Below, one piece after another: positions 11,403-25,700 of a stretch of DNA of 64,000 bases. Position numbers and translations under genes: made by a program. Under the pieces are notes generated by a model that saw only the letters and a program-made list of their open reading frames with translations, was not told where the DNA came from and made no database searches. The stretch's first letter is position 1, and every line of letters starts with the position of its first letter. Location: NCBI GenBank assembly GCA_029339505.1, contig JAQISU010000182.1, positions 2,093,501 to 2,157,500 of the forward strand, in the 5' to 3' direction. The DNA is from Unio delphinus. Taxonomy: Eukaryota > Mollusca > Bivalvia > Unionida > Unionidae.

Positions 11403-11405
<3 letters not shown>
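10623..11405. other. unassigned stretch
   Basis: No gene seen. The phrase 'cattgaggctataca' occurs twice (near 10830 and 10898), hinting at an old duplication. A 78-codon frame at 11115-11351 has no family features. Confidence 0.4.
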
Positions 11406-11477
<72 letters not shown>

Positions 11478-11485
11478 CTCTCTCT
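11406..11485. repeat. (CT)n microsatellite
   Basis: A CT dinucleotide run of about 40 units with one interruption near 11475. Confidence 0.97.
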
Positions 11486-11574
11486 GTGGATTTTATTATT
11501 ATGTTGAATATTTTGCAATACTTGTATCATGTAGGAAGATGTCTATTTTAACTTGTTAGAGCTTGTGCCCAATC

Positions 11575-12227
11575 TCATTGTTTCCTAGTGATCCCACTGT
11601 ATCTTAATAATCAAACCGTATATCAGCAATCCCATTGTATCCTAGTAATCAAATTGTATTTTAGTAATCCGATTTTATCCTAGTAATCACACTGTATCCT
11701 AGTAATCCCATTGTATCCTTGTAATCAATTGTATTCTAGTAATCCGATTGCATCCTAGTAATCACACTGTATCCTAGTAATCCCATTGTATCCTTGTAAT
11801 CAGTTGTATTCTAGTAATCCGATTGCATCCTAGTAATCACACTGTATCCCAATAATCGAACTGTATCTTAGTAATCCGCTTGTATCCAAGTAATCAAACT
11901 GTATCCTAGTAATCCGATTGTATCCTAGTAATAAAACTGAATACTAATAATCAAACTATCCTAATAACCTTATTGTTCCTAGTAATCCCATTGTATCATA
12001 GTAATCCGATTGTATCCTAGTAATCATACTTAATCCTAGTAATCACACTGTTTCCTAGTAATCACACTGAATTCTAATAATCAAACTGTTTCCTAGTAAC
12101 CCTATTATTTCCTAGTAATCCCACTGTATCCTAGCAATACCACTGTATCCTAGTAATGCCATTGTATCCTAGTAATGCCATTGTATCCTAGTAATGCCAT
12201 TGTATCCTAGTAATGCCATTGTATCCT
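11575..12227. repeat. 19-bp minisatellite array
   Basis: About 34 diverged copies of a 19-bp unit, roughly 'tgtatcctagtaatcccat', with 'tcctagtaatc' the best-kept part. Copies at the right end (12140-12227) are nearly identical while those at the left are diverged, which suggests recent expansion from the right edge. Confidence 0.93.
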
Positions 12228-12289
12228 ATTATGACAATGAAATATGTTTAAACATAACTTAAACAAGCAATAGATTGAGAAGATACTTA

Positions 12290-12442
12290 AATGTATGAGG
12301 TATACTTATGATTTCTGAAAATGCTGTCAACCACCTGTGTAATGCATGAGGTACACTTATGATTTCTGAAAATGCTGTCAACCACCTGTGTAATGCATGA
12401 GGTATACTTATGATTTCTGAATATGCTGTCAACCACCTGTGT
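12290..12442. repeat. 51-bp tandem repeat, 3 copies
   Basis: Three consecutive 51-bp units beginning 'aatgcatgaggtacactta' and ending 'caaccacctgtgt', differing at a few positions. Because 51 is a multiple of 3, a frame stays open across it on the minus strand; this is not a gene. Confidence 0.95.
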
Positions 12443-12926
12443 AAGAGATAACGGGTATCTAAACTAATTCTCCGTGTTTGTGCATGCATTTGGGCATATG
12501 GGCTCGTATCGTTGCTTACGATTTACTACAAATCATATATGTACTATATAATCCTACCGTACACGTATGACTTATATGTAGGTTCTTCGTTAGAAGAGCA
12601 TATGCTAGATGATTGGTATACATGTATATATATAAAACCTTTTTTGTTCGAGGAACGACTTTGGACTTTTTAACCTTGGCTTGATTTAATTTTATTGACT
12701 TTTGGTTAGGTGGTCACATATAGGATGTCACGTAAATTTGGAATCAATACAGAGGGAGTAAGGAAAATTGGATTCCTCAGCATTGACGTAATTTCAATTC
12801 TTCCAGGGGGAGGGGGTAAAACTTGACGATTTTGTTAATTTTCATATATAGGTCCCCCTCCTCCGCTCTCCAGTATGTCGTCCATGTTGCTCAGGTTGGT
12901 GCGTGTTTGTTTTGCTGAATGTTTTT

Positions 12927-12927
<1 letters not shown>
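12443..12927. other. no feature seen
   Basis: AT-rich DNA with no gene or repeat that I recognise. Confidence 0.4.
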
Positions 12928-12980
<53 letters not shown>

Positions 12981-12986
12981 TGTGTG
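12928..12986. repeat. (TG)n microsatellite
   Basis: A TG dinucleotide run with one interruption near 12978. Confidence 0.96.
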
Positions 12987-13206
12987 AAAGAGAGAGGTCC
13001 GAGGAGCGACTTTGAATTATAGCTTTAACCTGTGTTTGATCTGATCATACTGACGTAAGGTACGCAGTTCCAGTGTGGGATGTCACGTTCGTATGGAATC
13101 ACGTGTATGGAGGAATGGAACTCAGGGTGTTCAAGTTGGAGCGTTATACTTTCTCACTTAGCCAAAAAAACATGGTCCACAGACCCATCCATGGTAGAGT
13201 AGAGAA

Positions 13207-13921
<715 letters not shown>

Positions 13922-13974
13922 TTGTATGTATGTATGTATGTATGTATGTATGTATGTATGTATGTATGTATGTA

Positions 13975-14032
<58 letters not shown>
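13922..14032. repeat. (TATG)n followed by (TG)n
   Basis: About 14 TATG units pass directly into about 26 TG units. Confidence 0.97.
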
Positions 14033-14034
<2 letters not shown>

Positions 14035-14290
14035 TTGTTGCAACCGGCTAAATACTCACACACACAAACGTACAGTCACTTGTCACTTAAAATTTGACCA
14101 TCGATTTATATTTTTTAACGTTTATTATGTATTATGTACACTTTGAGATAATAGAAGCATAGACCTGTGCTTGTATGCCCTTTCGAGGCTAGTCAGGGAC
14201 GTTTTGAAATTTTGGACCCCTCCCTCCCCCGCCCCGACACTTGATCTGATCCGGCCCTGGAACTAATGCAGTATGCAAAGAAGGTTAATT

Positions 14291-14337
14291 TAATATTCTC
14301 AAGGGAAATATTCTCAAGGGAAATATTCTCAAGGGAA
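14291..14337. repeat. 15-bp tandem repeat, 3 copies
   Basis: Three copies of 'attctcaagggaaat' in a row, the last with one change. Confidence 0.9.
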
Positions 14338-14392
14338 GTACCCCACAAACTCCATGCCAGTCAATTTGACGAAGGATTTTGTTTGTTTGTTT

Positions 14393-14697
14393 GATTAGGA
14401 TTTTTCACGTAGCTTTAACAATTTTTCAGTCATATCGCTACGATGTCTGCTGTGAGGCAGTTTATAGTGATGTCTAGCACTGAGGCATCATGCCGCAGAC
14501 ATGTAGCATGATGTCCCACCCAGTCACATTATCCTGACACCAGGCCGACCAGTCCTAACACTAACCTCTTAATGCTGAGCGTCAAGCGAGGCAGCTGTTA
14601 GTACCATTTTTGTAAGTCTTTGGTATGACTCGGCCGGGGATCGAACCCACGACCTCCCGCGGCGAACGCTTTAACCACTAGGCAAACGGAGCGGTTT
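14393..14697 (-). mobile_element. SINE family B (tRNA-derived), minus orientation, near full
   Basis: Read on the minus strand it begins with a tRNA-like head: A-box 'tgcctagtggttaaagcg' and B-box 'gggttcgatcc'. It continues through 'gtcataccaaagactta', 'taacagctgcctcgc', 'gacatcactataaactgcc' and a 'gttaaagctacgtgaaaaatcctaatc' tail. About ten further pieces of the same family lie in this window. The head resembles a tRNA but is not a functional tRNA gene. Confidence 0.9.
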
Positions 14698-14699
14698 TG

Positions 14700-15052
14700 A
14701 CGAAGGAGACGAGTCACACGTACATATACTGGCAGAAAGCATAATGTAATATAAACTGAAGAAAGGTGACAGGTTAAAACAAACACCACGAAATTACTTG
14801 TGGTCCAATAGGATTTTAAAATGTAATAGTTTGAAATGTGTGTTTGGGAAACATTCAAGTACGAATTAGTTGAACAGTTCGGAACATTACAATTACTTAT
14901 TGCTTACTTTCCGAACCGAATTTGTCTTAGAAAATAGAAAATAGAAAATACGACCGTAAAATGAGTATGACCTTGCTTATATCACCTGATTTGTAGCTTT
15001 TGTTGAATCGTAAAAACATCAATCGTTAATGAAATGATTAATTAGGCTTTGC
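14700..15052. other. no feature seen
   Basis: AT-rich, with a short 'aaaatagaaaatagaaaata' repeat near 14932. Nothing else recognised. Confidence 0.4.
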
Positions 15053-15054
15053 TC

Positions 15055-15141
<87 letters not shown>
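15053..15141. repeat. (AC)n microsatellite
   Basis: AC dinucleotide run with one interruption near 15074. Confidence 0.97.
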
Positions 15142-15145
<4 letters not shown>

Positions 15146-15243
15146 CGTGATACTCTGAGTAAAGGTTTTGCCAAACATACCATGACGTACGGTTTCTCGA
15201 ACTCATATTTTTTTCTTAAAATTTATTTCTTCATTATGTGAAG

Positions 15244-15291
<48 letters not shown>
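15244..15291. repeat. (ATC)n microsatellite
   Basis: About 16 ATC trinucleotide units. Confidence 0.96.
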
Positions 15292-15292
<1 letters not shown>

Positions 15293-15720
15293 CTGTTGGT
15301 TTTGAGTGAGATTATATTTAAAATTATCTTAAAATAAAATTGCCAAAATCTAACCAAACTTTCTTAAAGCAGTTAATTGCAATGATTGTTCCCCCCTTTT
15401 ATTCACACATGTAAAATTATATATCTGGAAAATAGCTTCACATTTGTCAAAGAACATACATGTATAAAAATCTTGACCTCTCGAAGGTCGTGTATGTTTG
15501 GCTTATTTAGATCTCATCGTCATAAAATGATGTCAGTCGTTAGTTCTAAATGTCTGTGAAAATTCATCATTACAGTTATCACCAGTTGCACAAATTTTCA
15601 TAATTTTGCCAGAGATCTTTATGCAATGGATGTTTTTGCCTACCTTATTTTTATTTTCCGGGACTGGCCTCCGGTACCACATTTCTAAGCTTAGTTAGAA
15701 CCGAAGATTCGTCAATGAAT

Positions 15721-15769
15721 CGCGGGGGATTCAAATTGAAAAAGTCCGGCTTGTTTGTTTGCAAACAAA
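15721..15769. promoter_or_regulatory. candidate upstream control region of the Spindly gene
   Basis: A GC-rich 'cgcggggg' is followed two bases later by 'ttcaaa' (reverse of TTTGAA, the CHR element of mitotic genes). At 15754-15769 lies a perfect 16-bp palindrome, tttgtttgcaaacaaa, which contains a forkhead-type core on both strands. It is about 830 bp before the start codon. The site matches are short and the transcription start is unknown, so this is a suggestion only. Confidence 0.25.
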
Positions 15770-16580
15770 TAGTTAAACAAGAGAATTAAGAATATAACGA
15801 ATACAATTCTTTATTATACGAATTTAATGTTTATGGTATCCACGTCCATGTAAGATATCAAGTGAACTACTTTGATGGATGAACGTTGTGTAACGATGTG
15901 TTGGGTTCAACAATGCTACCAGTTTTCGATGAATTTCCACTATGCCATTGGTTGAATAAGGGGATTTTTTTTAATATACCCCCCCCCCCCCGCGAACTTA
16001 TTTACATCTTTTACTTTAAATAGGCCTATTCATTTGTATATGCCTCCTAACTTTTCCCGTCCATCCATTACCAGTATCGTACAATTGGCATTTCTTTTCA
16101 GCAAGAGTTTTCTTCATGGCTCTTAAAAATACTTTTTTGAAATTTGTAAGCTTTTCAAAGTTAGTTTGAAGAACAACAATGTACATCGACTTTTAATTGC
16201 GCTTATTAAAAGTCTGACAAGAATCGCAAGCACACATTCTCTATACATGATCTATTACTCATTCTCTATAAATAATCTATTGTTTGCTGCATGTGTAGCA
16301 TGCAAGGATGTGACATTGGTTCATTTGCACTGTGCATAGAAGCTGCAGGCCAATTTTTCTACAGACAATAGCAATTTGTCCATTGTTTGTAGATGAATTG
16401 ACATGACATCATGCCATTTCTGGGAATCATGGTCAGAATGCGTACGTTTTGTCTGACAGACAGGACTGCTATACAGTAAAGTTACATTCAGTCTTGTTTT
16501 TTTTAAGATTTGTATCGTGCAAGTAAAGTTATATGTATGGTTACATTATGTTAATTAATGGTAGATGTAATTTATGTCAG
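15770..16580. other. probable upstream/5'-UTR intron DNA of the Spindly gene
   Basis: Nothing coding seen. A 'tttatgtcag' at 16571-16580 looks like a splice acceptor 10 bp before the start codon, so the first coding exon is probably exon 2 of the transcript and a noncoding first exon lies further left, not identified. Confidence 0.45.
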
Positions 16581-16590
16581 GTCAGCAGTC

Positions 16591-16749
16591 ATGGATATGC
16601 AGGAGATACAAGAATTACAAGAGCAGCTCAGACAGGCAGAAGAGGATCGCACCCAGGCAGCGGAAATTGGCAAAGCCCTGTTGGAGGAAAATGCCAGATT
16701 GCAGGAACAGCTAGAAGAAAATACAAGGCAGATGATGAAGCAATTGGAG
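16591..16749 (+). CDS. SPDL1: Spindly coding exon 1
   Basis: Encodes residues 1-53. The ATG at 16591 is chosen because the homology with human Spindly begins there and an acceptor-like 'gtcag' precedes it; the ATG at 16558 lies before that acceptor. Contains the CC1 box. Ends in phase 0 at GAG|gttttt, a weak donor supported by the ungapped match across the join. Confidence 0.88.
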
Positions 16750-19700
16750 GTTTTTAAAAATTAATTTTCTTTAGTTCCTAAGCATTCACAAGAAACATGT
16801 ACGACTTTACTCTCAGTGCATTGTTGTCATTCATAGTGTGGTCCATGGTGTCATTGTCATTTACTATTTTAAGCATTATGCTTGCACATGCCCTAAGAAG
16901 TGCACCTTCCTGTTTTTTTTTAAATTGATCGACTGTTCATGGTGGAGTGTTGACCTCATTTAGTGAGTGTGACACTTTTAAAATTATCAACTTGTACAAG
17001 TGTTTGAAAAGATCTCAATATTTATTAAAAATGGGAAAATGGAAGTTATTGAAATTTGGATATTTTTTGTAGCTGATGCAAAAATAAATAATTGATTTAC
17101 TCTTACTCTTGTGTTTGATGCAAGTAATTCTATTTCATGTAGCATTAGTAATACAATCAAATCTGTCAAGAGCAGCCATCCAAGGGAGAATATCCAAACT
17201 GACGTCTGTTGACAAATGAACTCTGTGAAGGTTCACCTGTACTTGATGTTTGGACAAATGTTGTTTTGTCCTTCAAGATTGAAGATGACCACAACTTTAT
17301 TGATTTGGTTTGAGTATATGAGTGGATCAAGACAATTTGTGCTTGAACTATCTATGGTACACTGAAATGGGATGCCTCTTGGGGTCACTTATAAATAGAG
17401 GACATGATGCTGTTCTGAGATTTATGGTGCTTACTCTTCTGCCCTGCATCTGCAATTCTTGTCAATTCAAAATCTGTAGCTCCATTATGGATGAGATTGT
17501 ACGAGGAGCAGTCCTGTTTGAGACCTTCCCAAGGCTTATGGTAAGTGATGAAGTGTTTAAGGGTTAACTTGAGGGAATCAAACTTTTTAATGCTGAGCGT
17601 CAAGCTGTATGCACCATTTTTGTAAGTCTTTGGTATGACCTTCTGCTTCTGCAGCAGACGCTCTAACCACTAGGCCACCGACTCTTAAGAAACACCTAAA
17701 AAAAAGTACTGGTCTTAATTTGTTTTGTTTACCGTGATAAAGAACTAATTTCACTACTAATAGGTTTCTTATGTGATTGTAGGAGAGGACTAACTCTTCT
17801 GCCAGTTTATATAATAAGACTTAGAAATCACTGTTCACACTTACAACAATATCTGGATTAACCAGTTGATCAGCTTGGAAATATTGAAAAATAGCTGGTG
17901 GATGTGTGAGTCCTGTGATAAATGGACATGAAAAGAAGCTGAGTGGCTGTTGCTAGCATCACATAAACTAAAAATGAAAATTTTCTTATGATAAAGGGTG
18001 TTGATCTGATGTCCATGAAAATCTTCTTATGATGTCTCCTTGGTCATAAATGAAAAGGGTGTTGATCTGATGTCCAAGAAAATCTTCTTATGATGTCTGC
18101 TTGGTCCTAAATGAAAAGATTTATGATCTTGGGGTGTAATATGTCTGCAGCATGATGCCCCAGTGTTAGACATCACTATAAACTGCCTCACTGCAGACAT
18201 CATAGCGAAATGACTGAAAAATTGTTAAAGCTACGTTAAAAATCCTAATAAAAAATCTCTAATCCTAAATGGATGGTATATCAACATATGGTTTTCACCA
18301 ATAGACACATTATGGTACATCATTGGTCCTGAATGAAAATGATGCCAGATATATATCCAATATGACTGGTCATTATGACATGAGCATGACTTCTAATAAT
18401 CTCTACGTTGTCTTAAATGAAAATTGTCCTAATCTGACATTCAGTATTTGCATGACAACAGCTAATTTGAAAATCTTGAAGAATCTTAGACTGGTTCCAA
18501 CACTTGCCAATGAACTTGAATTCTTGAAAATTCTTTAAGCCCAGTAGAACATTTGATTATAGTAAAGGTTTTACACAGTAAGTAAAATAAAAATTTATTT
18601 TAAAACAAGTCAATAGATATTTAGAAGTTGAAGTTTTCCCCTCTTTCAAAAAAATGCAAGTAGCAAGAAAGGTTAATTTCTAGTCCTGATCTAGTATGTC
18701 ATGCAATAAAAATGATTCTTGTTAATTGACAGGAATTTGCTCAAGAAAAATACTCCCTGAACAACAGGCTGGAGAGTAAGAATTCAATGGAAGCATACTA
18801 CTTGGAGGAGATTGCATCACTGAAGGAACAAATTAAGAGTCGACAGGATGCCTTGAGGGAGACCCAGGAACAAGGGAGAAGACAAATTGAAGATAGGTTC
18901 AACAAAAAGGTCTGTGAAAGATGTAAAGTTTCAGTTAAACTCAGCTGATTTTGTGTTCATTGTATAAAACATTTTTAGCGATGCTACTATTATTTTCCAG
19001 TATCGGTGTTGTCTGGTCCTTGTTATAATAGAATTTTTCACCCAGTCCTTCCAATGTGATACTCTGCTCTCACTGGATGCTTCTCTGTGTTAAATCTACA
19101 GTTGATATGGTACCATTCAATTTTTTGGGCATGAAATCAGCATCGTTGATGTGGTTTTTTTTTTATACCTCATTGAAAATATTTTAAATCCATCAGTGTA
19201 TTTAAAATGCAGATTGGTCAACAGTCTTGATTTATCAGGGAATGTCCCAGATTCATGTCATGTTTGCTCAGCCCTAGTTAGTAAATCATGTGTAAACTAA
19301 GGTATTATTACAAGCCATAGTTTGAAGTCTAAACATTGTCACAGACTAGAGTTAATCTCTTGCACAAGGTTACTGTGACCAGAGAGAAGATCCGGCATCT
19401 TGAATCGACAGGCGACTTTGTACCTATGTGTTACAGCTTTGTTCTAAGATCAGATGAACCAGCGAGGGGGAGCAGGGCGTGTTCTATATCTGTCCCAATG
19501 TGGACAGACAGCAAGAAGGACATCGTTTGCGTTTGTAAGCTTGATTGGATTGGGACACAGTGACACCCAATCAGAATTAGATATTAGACAGTGTGATGAC
19601 AATTTAGATTCAAATTATAACTTATAAATAATAAGTGATAAAACTGAACTGTTATACTAAAGATGTAATACTAATGAGTGATAAAACTGAACTGTTATAC

Positions 19701-22700
19701 TAAAGATGTAATACTAATGAGTGATAAAAGTGAACTGTTATACTAAAGATGTAATACTAATGAGTGATAAAACTAAACTGTTATACTAAAGATGTAATAA
19801 AAATGAATGAAAAAATGAATGGAAATTCAAATGGATAGTTTGTGTATTTTATGGAAACATTCCTCATTTTTGTTGGGGCATCCAGGTAGCTGAATGATCT
19901 AAGGTGATAACCTGTACAGATTACTCAAATATCATCATTGTCCAGATGGGGTCAAGTTTGTATTTGACCATCGTGGGTTTGTGAACTAGCTTGTCAGTAG
20001 CTTTCTATTAGTTGGTGGTTTTTCCTGGGGTCTTCCATGGTTCTCCTCCACCAAATATACTGGAGGCCTGTGATAAAAAATAGTATTAAATCCCACAAAA
20101 CCAAACTGTTGACAACAGTTTATACTATGTGCAGTTTGATAATATCTGGTTTTGGAATAAAAGAATGACATTTCATTTCTTCTATGTTGATTTTAGCAGA
20201 CCATGTAAAAATATATCACTTTTCATATGAAAGGTTTCAACTGAAACAAAAAATCAGTTTTTTTGTCTCTTAGTATTTCACTAAAATTGTGTGCATATAA
20301 TTTATTAAAATTAAAATTCACTAAAATTTCAAGTGTGTTAATTCAGTTTACAGAATTTACATGTTAATTTGGCCTTGATACATGTTAATTTAGCCTGGAT
20401 AATTTAGCTGTAAAATGCTAACATTGTGCTGCAAAGAATTATACTTATGATAATTAGTCAACCAAGTTTTAAAAAAAAGTTCAAACGAGAATTAATGTTT
20501 TGTATTTCAGAGTATTGTAGGATGACATGCTGCCAGTAAAACTAAACTTACAACAACAAAAGTACCATTACCGATCTAAATCATCAAACATGACTGCATT
20601 TTCCCCAATTTATCTGTATATTAGAAGGTCTATATTCTTTTCCACTGTTTCTAATTTTTTTTTCTTAATTTAAAAAAATAAATATTTTGTTTCTTTTCAG
20701 TATGAGGATTTACAGAGTGCCTATGACAAGGTATTGAACTCAGAGGCTGTCCTAAAAGAACAGGTTTCCCAACTTGAGGAACTACTTGAATCCCAGGCCA
20801 ACCAAACTGAGATCATCTCAAAGTCCTTTCTTTCGGATGAGATGACTGTTCTACAGGAAGAGGTGGTGGCACTACAGAATGAAAAGGCATGACTTATTCT
20901 TTGATATTTTGTCACCTGATATTATTAATGTGGAATTTGTCATTTTTGTTGATCCTACATTAATGGAATAACAAGACATAGCAGCCATTTTATCATTCTG
21001 GTGGCAATGTGATGATAATCTAGTAACTTATATTCAAGTAAGTGAGCTTGAGTCATATATTCTGGGTTTTTTCATGGTTCATATGATCTTGAAAAGGTCT
21101 TGAATTTAAGGGATTATGTCTTGAATTTTGAGAAATTTAATTTATTTCTTAAAAGTCCTTATATTTCTTGAAAAATTCTTTGAATATTGCCAAGAACTTA
21201 ATGAAATGATCTTAGAGAATACAAAGCATTAAACTAAATAAAATATATCACTTTATAGATTCAGATTTTTTTAATTCATGTATTTTCAAAAAACCCACTG
21301 ATTATGTAAACATAAATTGGGATATAATCTGGCAGAATCAAATGTCACATTACACAGGTAGTTACCAGAACAAATAGCACACCTTTACTAAAACTGGCAC
21401 ACTAGTTAGTCATGCATATTTTTCATCTTCTTTCGTAGTTATTCTGTGATAAACAAAGTAATATGGAGAAAGTTTAGTTAACACAATTTTAAAAAAAGAG
21501 TACTAGTTGATAACTTTGGATGACCTTGAAATGTCCTTGAAAAATATCCATTTTTGTGGATTCTTTCTAAATTTATCATTTTATCCCATATTTAAAGTGT
21601 TTTATATTTACTATCTTAAAGGAACAAGAACCCCGGATTTTTGGGGTTCTAATCTGAATTGTAATCATAATTTAGTTGTATAAATGCTGTCAATGAGGCT
21701 GTATATAGGGAGAGTTGTAAGAGCAGACAGAAGAGAGGTGGTTTCCTAGACACTTGTTTGTTAATTTTATATTGTTCTATACGTTGTTATTTTGGATATT
21801 TCAGTGTTTATCTTTTTGCCTGGTAATTTCATTAACGTTACAGCATCCTGTTAGGTTTGGTTAGCACAGGTATCATCTGTGGTACATTTTACCCAGCGTA
21901 GTATAGGTGGGCTCCCCTTACGGAGTCCCTTCTGATCCTGTACATTCCCATTCCTTGTGGATGTGATTATTTGAAAATATAAGGTTAAGAACCAGGATTA
22001 TTGTGTTATTTGGTTCTGGTGTAATTTAATTTTTTAATCTTATATTTTATCGATAAGCACTGATGTTCTAAGTAATTCTATTATATTTTGAATTGTTTTT
22101 TGAGGGTTAGTGTTATTTAATTGAATTACTTCCAGGTATGTACTTGGTGCAGAGATGTTTAGCTGTTTAGATCTAAATATTTTCCTTTCCTTTTGGTTCT
22201 TTTTATAGTTATTAAATATGTGGTGTAAGTCTTCAGGTAGTTTACAGCTGAAGCAATTGATGCTGTGTGGGAAAGGCCAGTTTTGTTTTTCCTAGAATTA
22301 TTCTGTTTATTTTAGTTTGTTCAAAACTGCTGCACCTTTGCATTAAGATGTTTCTATCAACTTCCTTAATGATGTTATGTAAAGTTCTCCCTTGTTTGTT
22401 TAGTTCCCAATCCTTTTGCCATGTTCGATTGATCATTGAATAGATCAGACTGTAGATTTCAGTCTGACTATACTTGAGCGGCATGTAATTTGATTCGGAG
22501 AGTTTATTTTTAGCCAGTTGGTCTGCTAATTCTTTTATGTCTATGTGGGATGGAATCCATAAAAACTCTACGGTTAGTTTTTGAGAGTCGATTAATTTCA
22601 TGATTTGATTAATTTGTGCAAGGAAATTTTTCCTAGATTTAGTGTTATTATTTTTAATGGAAGTAAGGACGCTAAGCGAGTCACTAATAATCAAATTCTT

Positions 22701-25700
22701 GTTTGGTTTGTTATCATATATCCATTTTAAAGATTCAAGGATGGCCCAGAATTCAGCTGTATAAATGGAACAGTGGTCTGGAAGACGACTGCCAGAAACT
22801 ACTAAAAACTTGGACTTCTTATGTAAGATTGTAATTATGAACCAAATACAGAAACCTTTTTGTTTCAAGTCATTTGTTACGAGTCCTTTGCTAGTGCTGC
22901 AAGTAAAATACATTGTAAATGAATAGAGAAGCATTGTCAGCTTACATGTCTTGATGTGAAGATATGATTGTACCATTCAGTATTTATCAGTGTGTATGGA
23001 TTAATGTATGATATGAAATCTGTATTACAGCATGAAAATTTGAAATTTGTTTTGTAAAATAAAATAAAAGGAGAAGAACAGAGAGAACAAAATGAGGGGG
23101 TATCCAACACATGGACTTAACATTATTAGCACATCACTTAGACCAATTAAGCTGTGTGACTGATTGACAGACGTGGTATTAGATAATGTATAAAAGACAT
23201 TATAGTCTGTTTACAGAGTTTATGTAAACACTTTCATTTAAGGATTAATGTTTATTATGAAACAAATTAAACCAACATCTTCTAGCTGATCAGAGTTGTG
23301 TGTGGTTGTCAGCCATGACGTTGTTTTTCTCTGATTAGCTGTTTACTGTTTATATAAAATGAAATTCAAAATATGATTTATAAAAGAATGTTATTAAACA
23401 AAGTTTTTTGAAACTATTGATGTTGTTGAATTTAATTATAAGGATGGACAGTTACTTTTTATAAAATTCAGTGAAGTAAGAACTGGAAAAACAGTGCAAA
23501 CTGTATGATGCTCAAAGCAGATCATACAAAAGTTTGCACCGTATGTTTGGTTCATACTTCATTGAATTTCAAACATAAAGCCAGTCCTTAAATTTATTTG
23601 AGACAAATACAATTATTTTGTAAAACATTATTAATTTCATTGGAATTAATTTCAATTAAAAGTTATAATATTCTTAAAATATCATTACATTCATAGCAAT
23701 CATACTCAGGGATATTTGTACATGCCTTACTGACGGAGACTACCAAAGTACTGATACAGTGCAAAAATACTGTGGTCTGAACCACAGAACACATACACCA
23801 GTAAATCAGTATACTGGTGATACCAGTAAACCAGTATACTGTGACACCAGTAAACCAGTATACTATGACACCAGTAAACCAGTATACTGTGACACCAGTA
23901 AACCAGTATACTGTGACACAAGTAAACCAGTCTACTGGTGATACAGCACATGCTGACTGGTGTTTTTAAGTCCTAAAAGGGTAAATATATGTATACCATT
24001 AGGTAATAAGAATATTTTATGTCATTCAAGGTTTCATTAAAGAGTCAGTTGATTGAGTCTAAATCAGGATTACAGAAGGCAATGGATGCAGTTATTGCAC
24101 TGCAAGCAAAAGTTACAGCTAGAGACAGTGAGCTTGAGGACATTCAATGTCAGTACAGCTCCTTGTGTACTGCCTTTGAGGTAAGAAATTAAAATCTTGT
24201 AATATTTATAGAAAAGCTTGATGTTAATTATTTTACCTATATTTTTATTGTGATAGATCATGTCCATTGGTCAAGATATCTGTGTGAACATTCATCCATA
24301 TATCTCTCACTGTGTTCCTTGCAAGATTAACTCCATCTATGTATATGGAGGGAATTGTGCTCTCAATGCATTGGTTTTAGGAATTTTATTTTTGGAAGAT
24401 GAATAGATGACAACAAATGTTGTTCATCCTGGATGTAGTCTGAAGTTACAAAGGTATCGGTTTAAAGGTCAAATTGTATTAAGTAGTATGAACTCTTCCT
24501 TGAAGCTTAATTTCATCTATAATGATGGGCAAAAGTGATTGTTTTTATTATGCTGATAGCAAGTATGTGGCAATCATTTTCGCCAAGGCTACCACAGTTA
24601 TCTCCCTTTATTTCCATTCCCAAGTTATAGCTTAATCCATATTTTTCAAATAAATTCAACTTGTTCCACTTTCCACTTTTTTTTTTTTAACTGTCCAAAT
24701 CATACATTTTTTTTTTTTGCAGAGACACCCATACCTTATCTTATTGTTTCTTCCTTGTTATTGGAATTGTGTCTAGAATGCATGTTTTCATGTTGTATGC
24801 TCAAGTGGATGATTATTACACAGAAATAAATAAGTTTGCTGGTCAAAGATATAGTTTCGGCTTACACTTTGCATGAGGAACTGTCCATTTTCTTCTGACT
24901 TGTATGTGATTACCATAACTTTATAAAAAGAGATATTGGTATGTTCATGTATATCACCATTTTTCTTCAGGATAGGTCTTCACACAGCAGGGAGTGGTTA
25001 ATGTGATTCAGCAGTAATAACAGGGGTAATAAATTTGTGAAAATCCTTGGTTGTTTCTATACAACCATTCTTGAAGACCTGTTGTAAATCTGAAATTGCC
25101 TCCAAGATTGCTGTAATCGAAATTATTTATTGACTTATATATATATATATACATTGTGAGAGTACTGTCCAGAGTAACACCTAGGTTTCATAATGACTGA
25201 ATTTAATGATGTTGTTTCTGATATTTATTGTTTTAGGTAAAGGATAAGAATGAGAAAGTCTTTGTGTTGTGATCAGAATGGCCTCAATTTTATGATCATT
25301 AATCTGCAGCTTGTTACATGTCATCCTTGATTTCGCATCAGAAATGCACCTGTCTACTACATTGATAGTAGCATCATCTTCAGTTGGGTGGCTGGATTTG
25401 TATATTTGGGTGTCATCAGTGTATAATTGGTGAGACACTGGATAATTATCTATGACACTTGAGAGTGGCTGAGTGTATAGGATGAAGTGAACAGACCCCT
25501 GTGGAACACCACAACATAGAACTGGGCTGGAGTATATTTTATTTGCAGATACAATTTGTGTCATGTTGACTGAGTAGGACTTGAACCACAGTAAGGCTGT
25601 ATTGTGACTGCCAAATACATGCAGGAGATGGTGAAATAATATATCATGGTCTATTGTGTCAAATGCTGCAGACAAATCAAGGAGGTGAAGACTGTAATCT

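Larger units (their letters stand above)
16750..18732 (+). other. Spindly intron 1
   Basis: Holds two SINE B pieces (17587-17688 and 18137-18262) and a 61-bp duplication (17996-18117). Otherwise AT-rich with nothing recognised. Confidence 0.8.
18910..20700 (+). other. Spindly intron 2
   Basis: Contains a 43-bp tandem repeat and a diverged SINE A. A slightly GC-richer patch at 19336-19563 is open for 75 codons but shows no family and no splice support. Confidence 0.75.

Noticed and set aside
19336..19563. Extra Spindly exon or separate small gene in intron 2
   Set aside because: No coiled-coil or other family features, no matching splice sites, and the alignment between exons 2 and 3 leaves no gap to fill.
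22242..22976. 244-codon frame as a possible host RNase H gene
   Set aside because: The domain, its Cys-rich tail and its broken frame match the C-terminus of a LINE protein; no start or splice structure fits a host gene.
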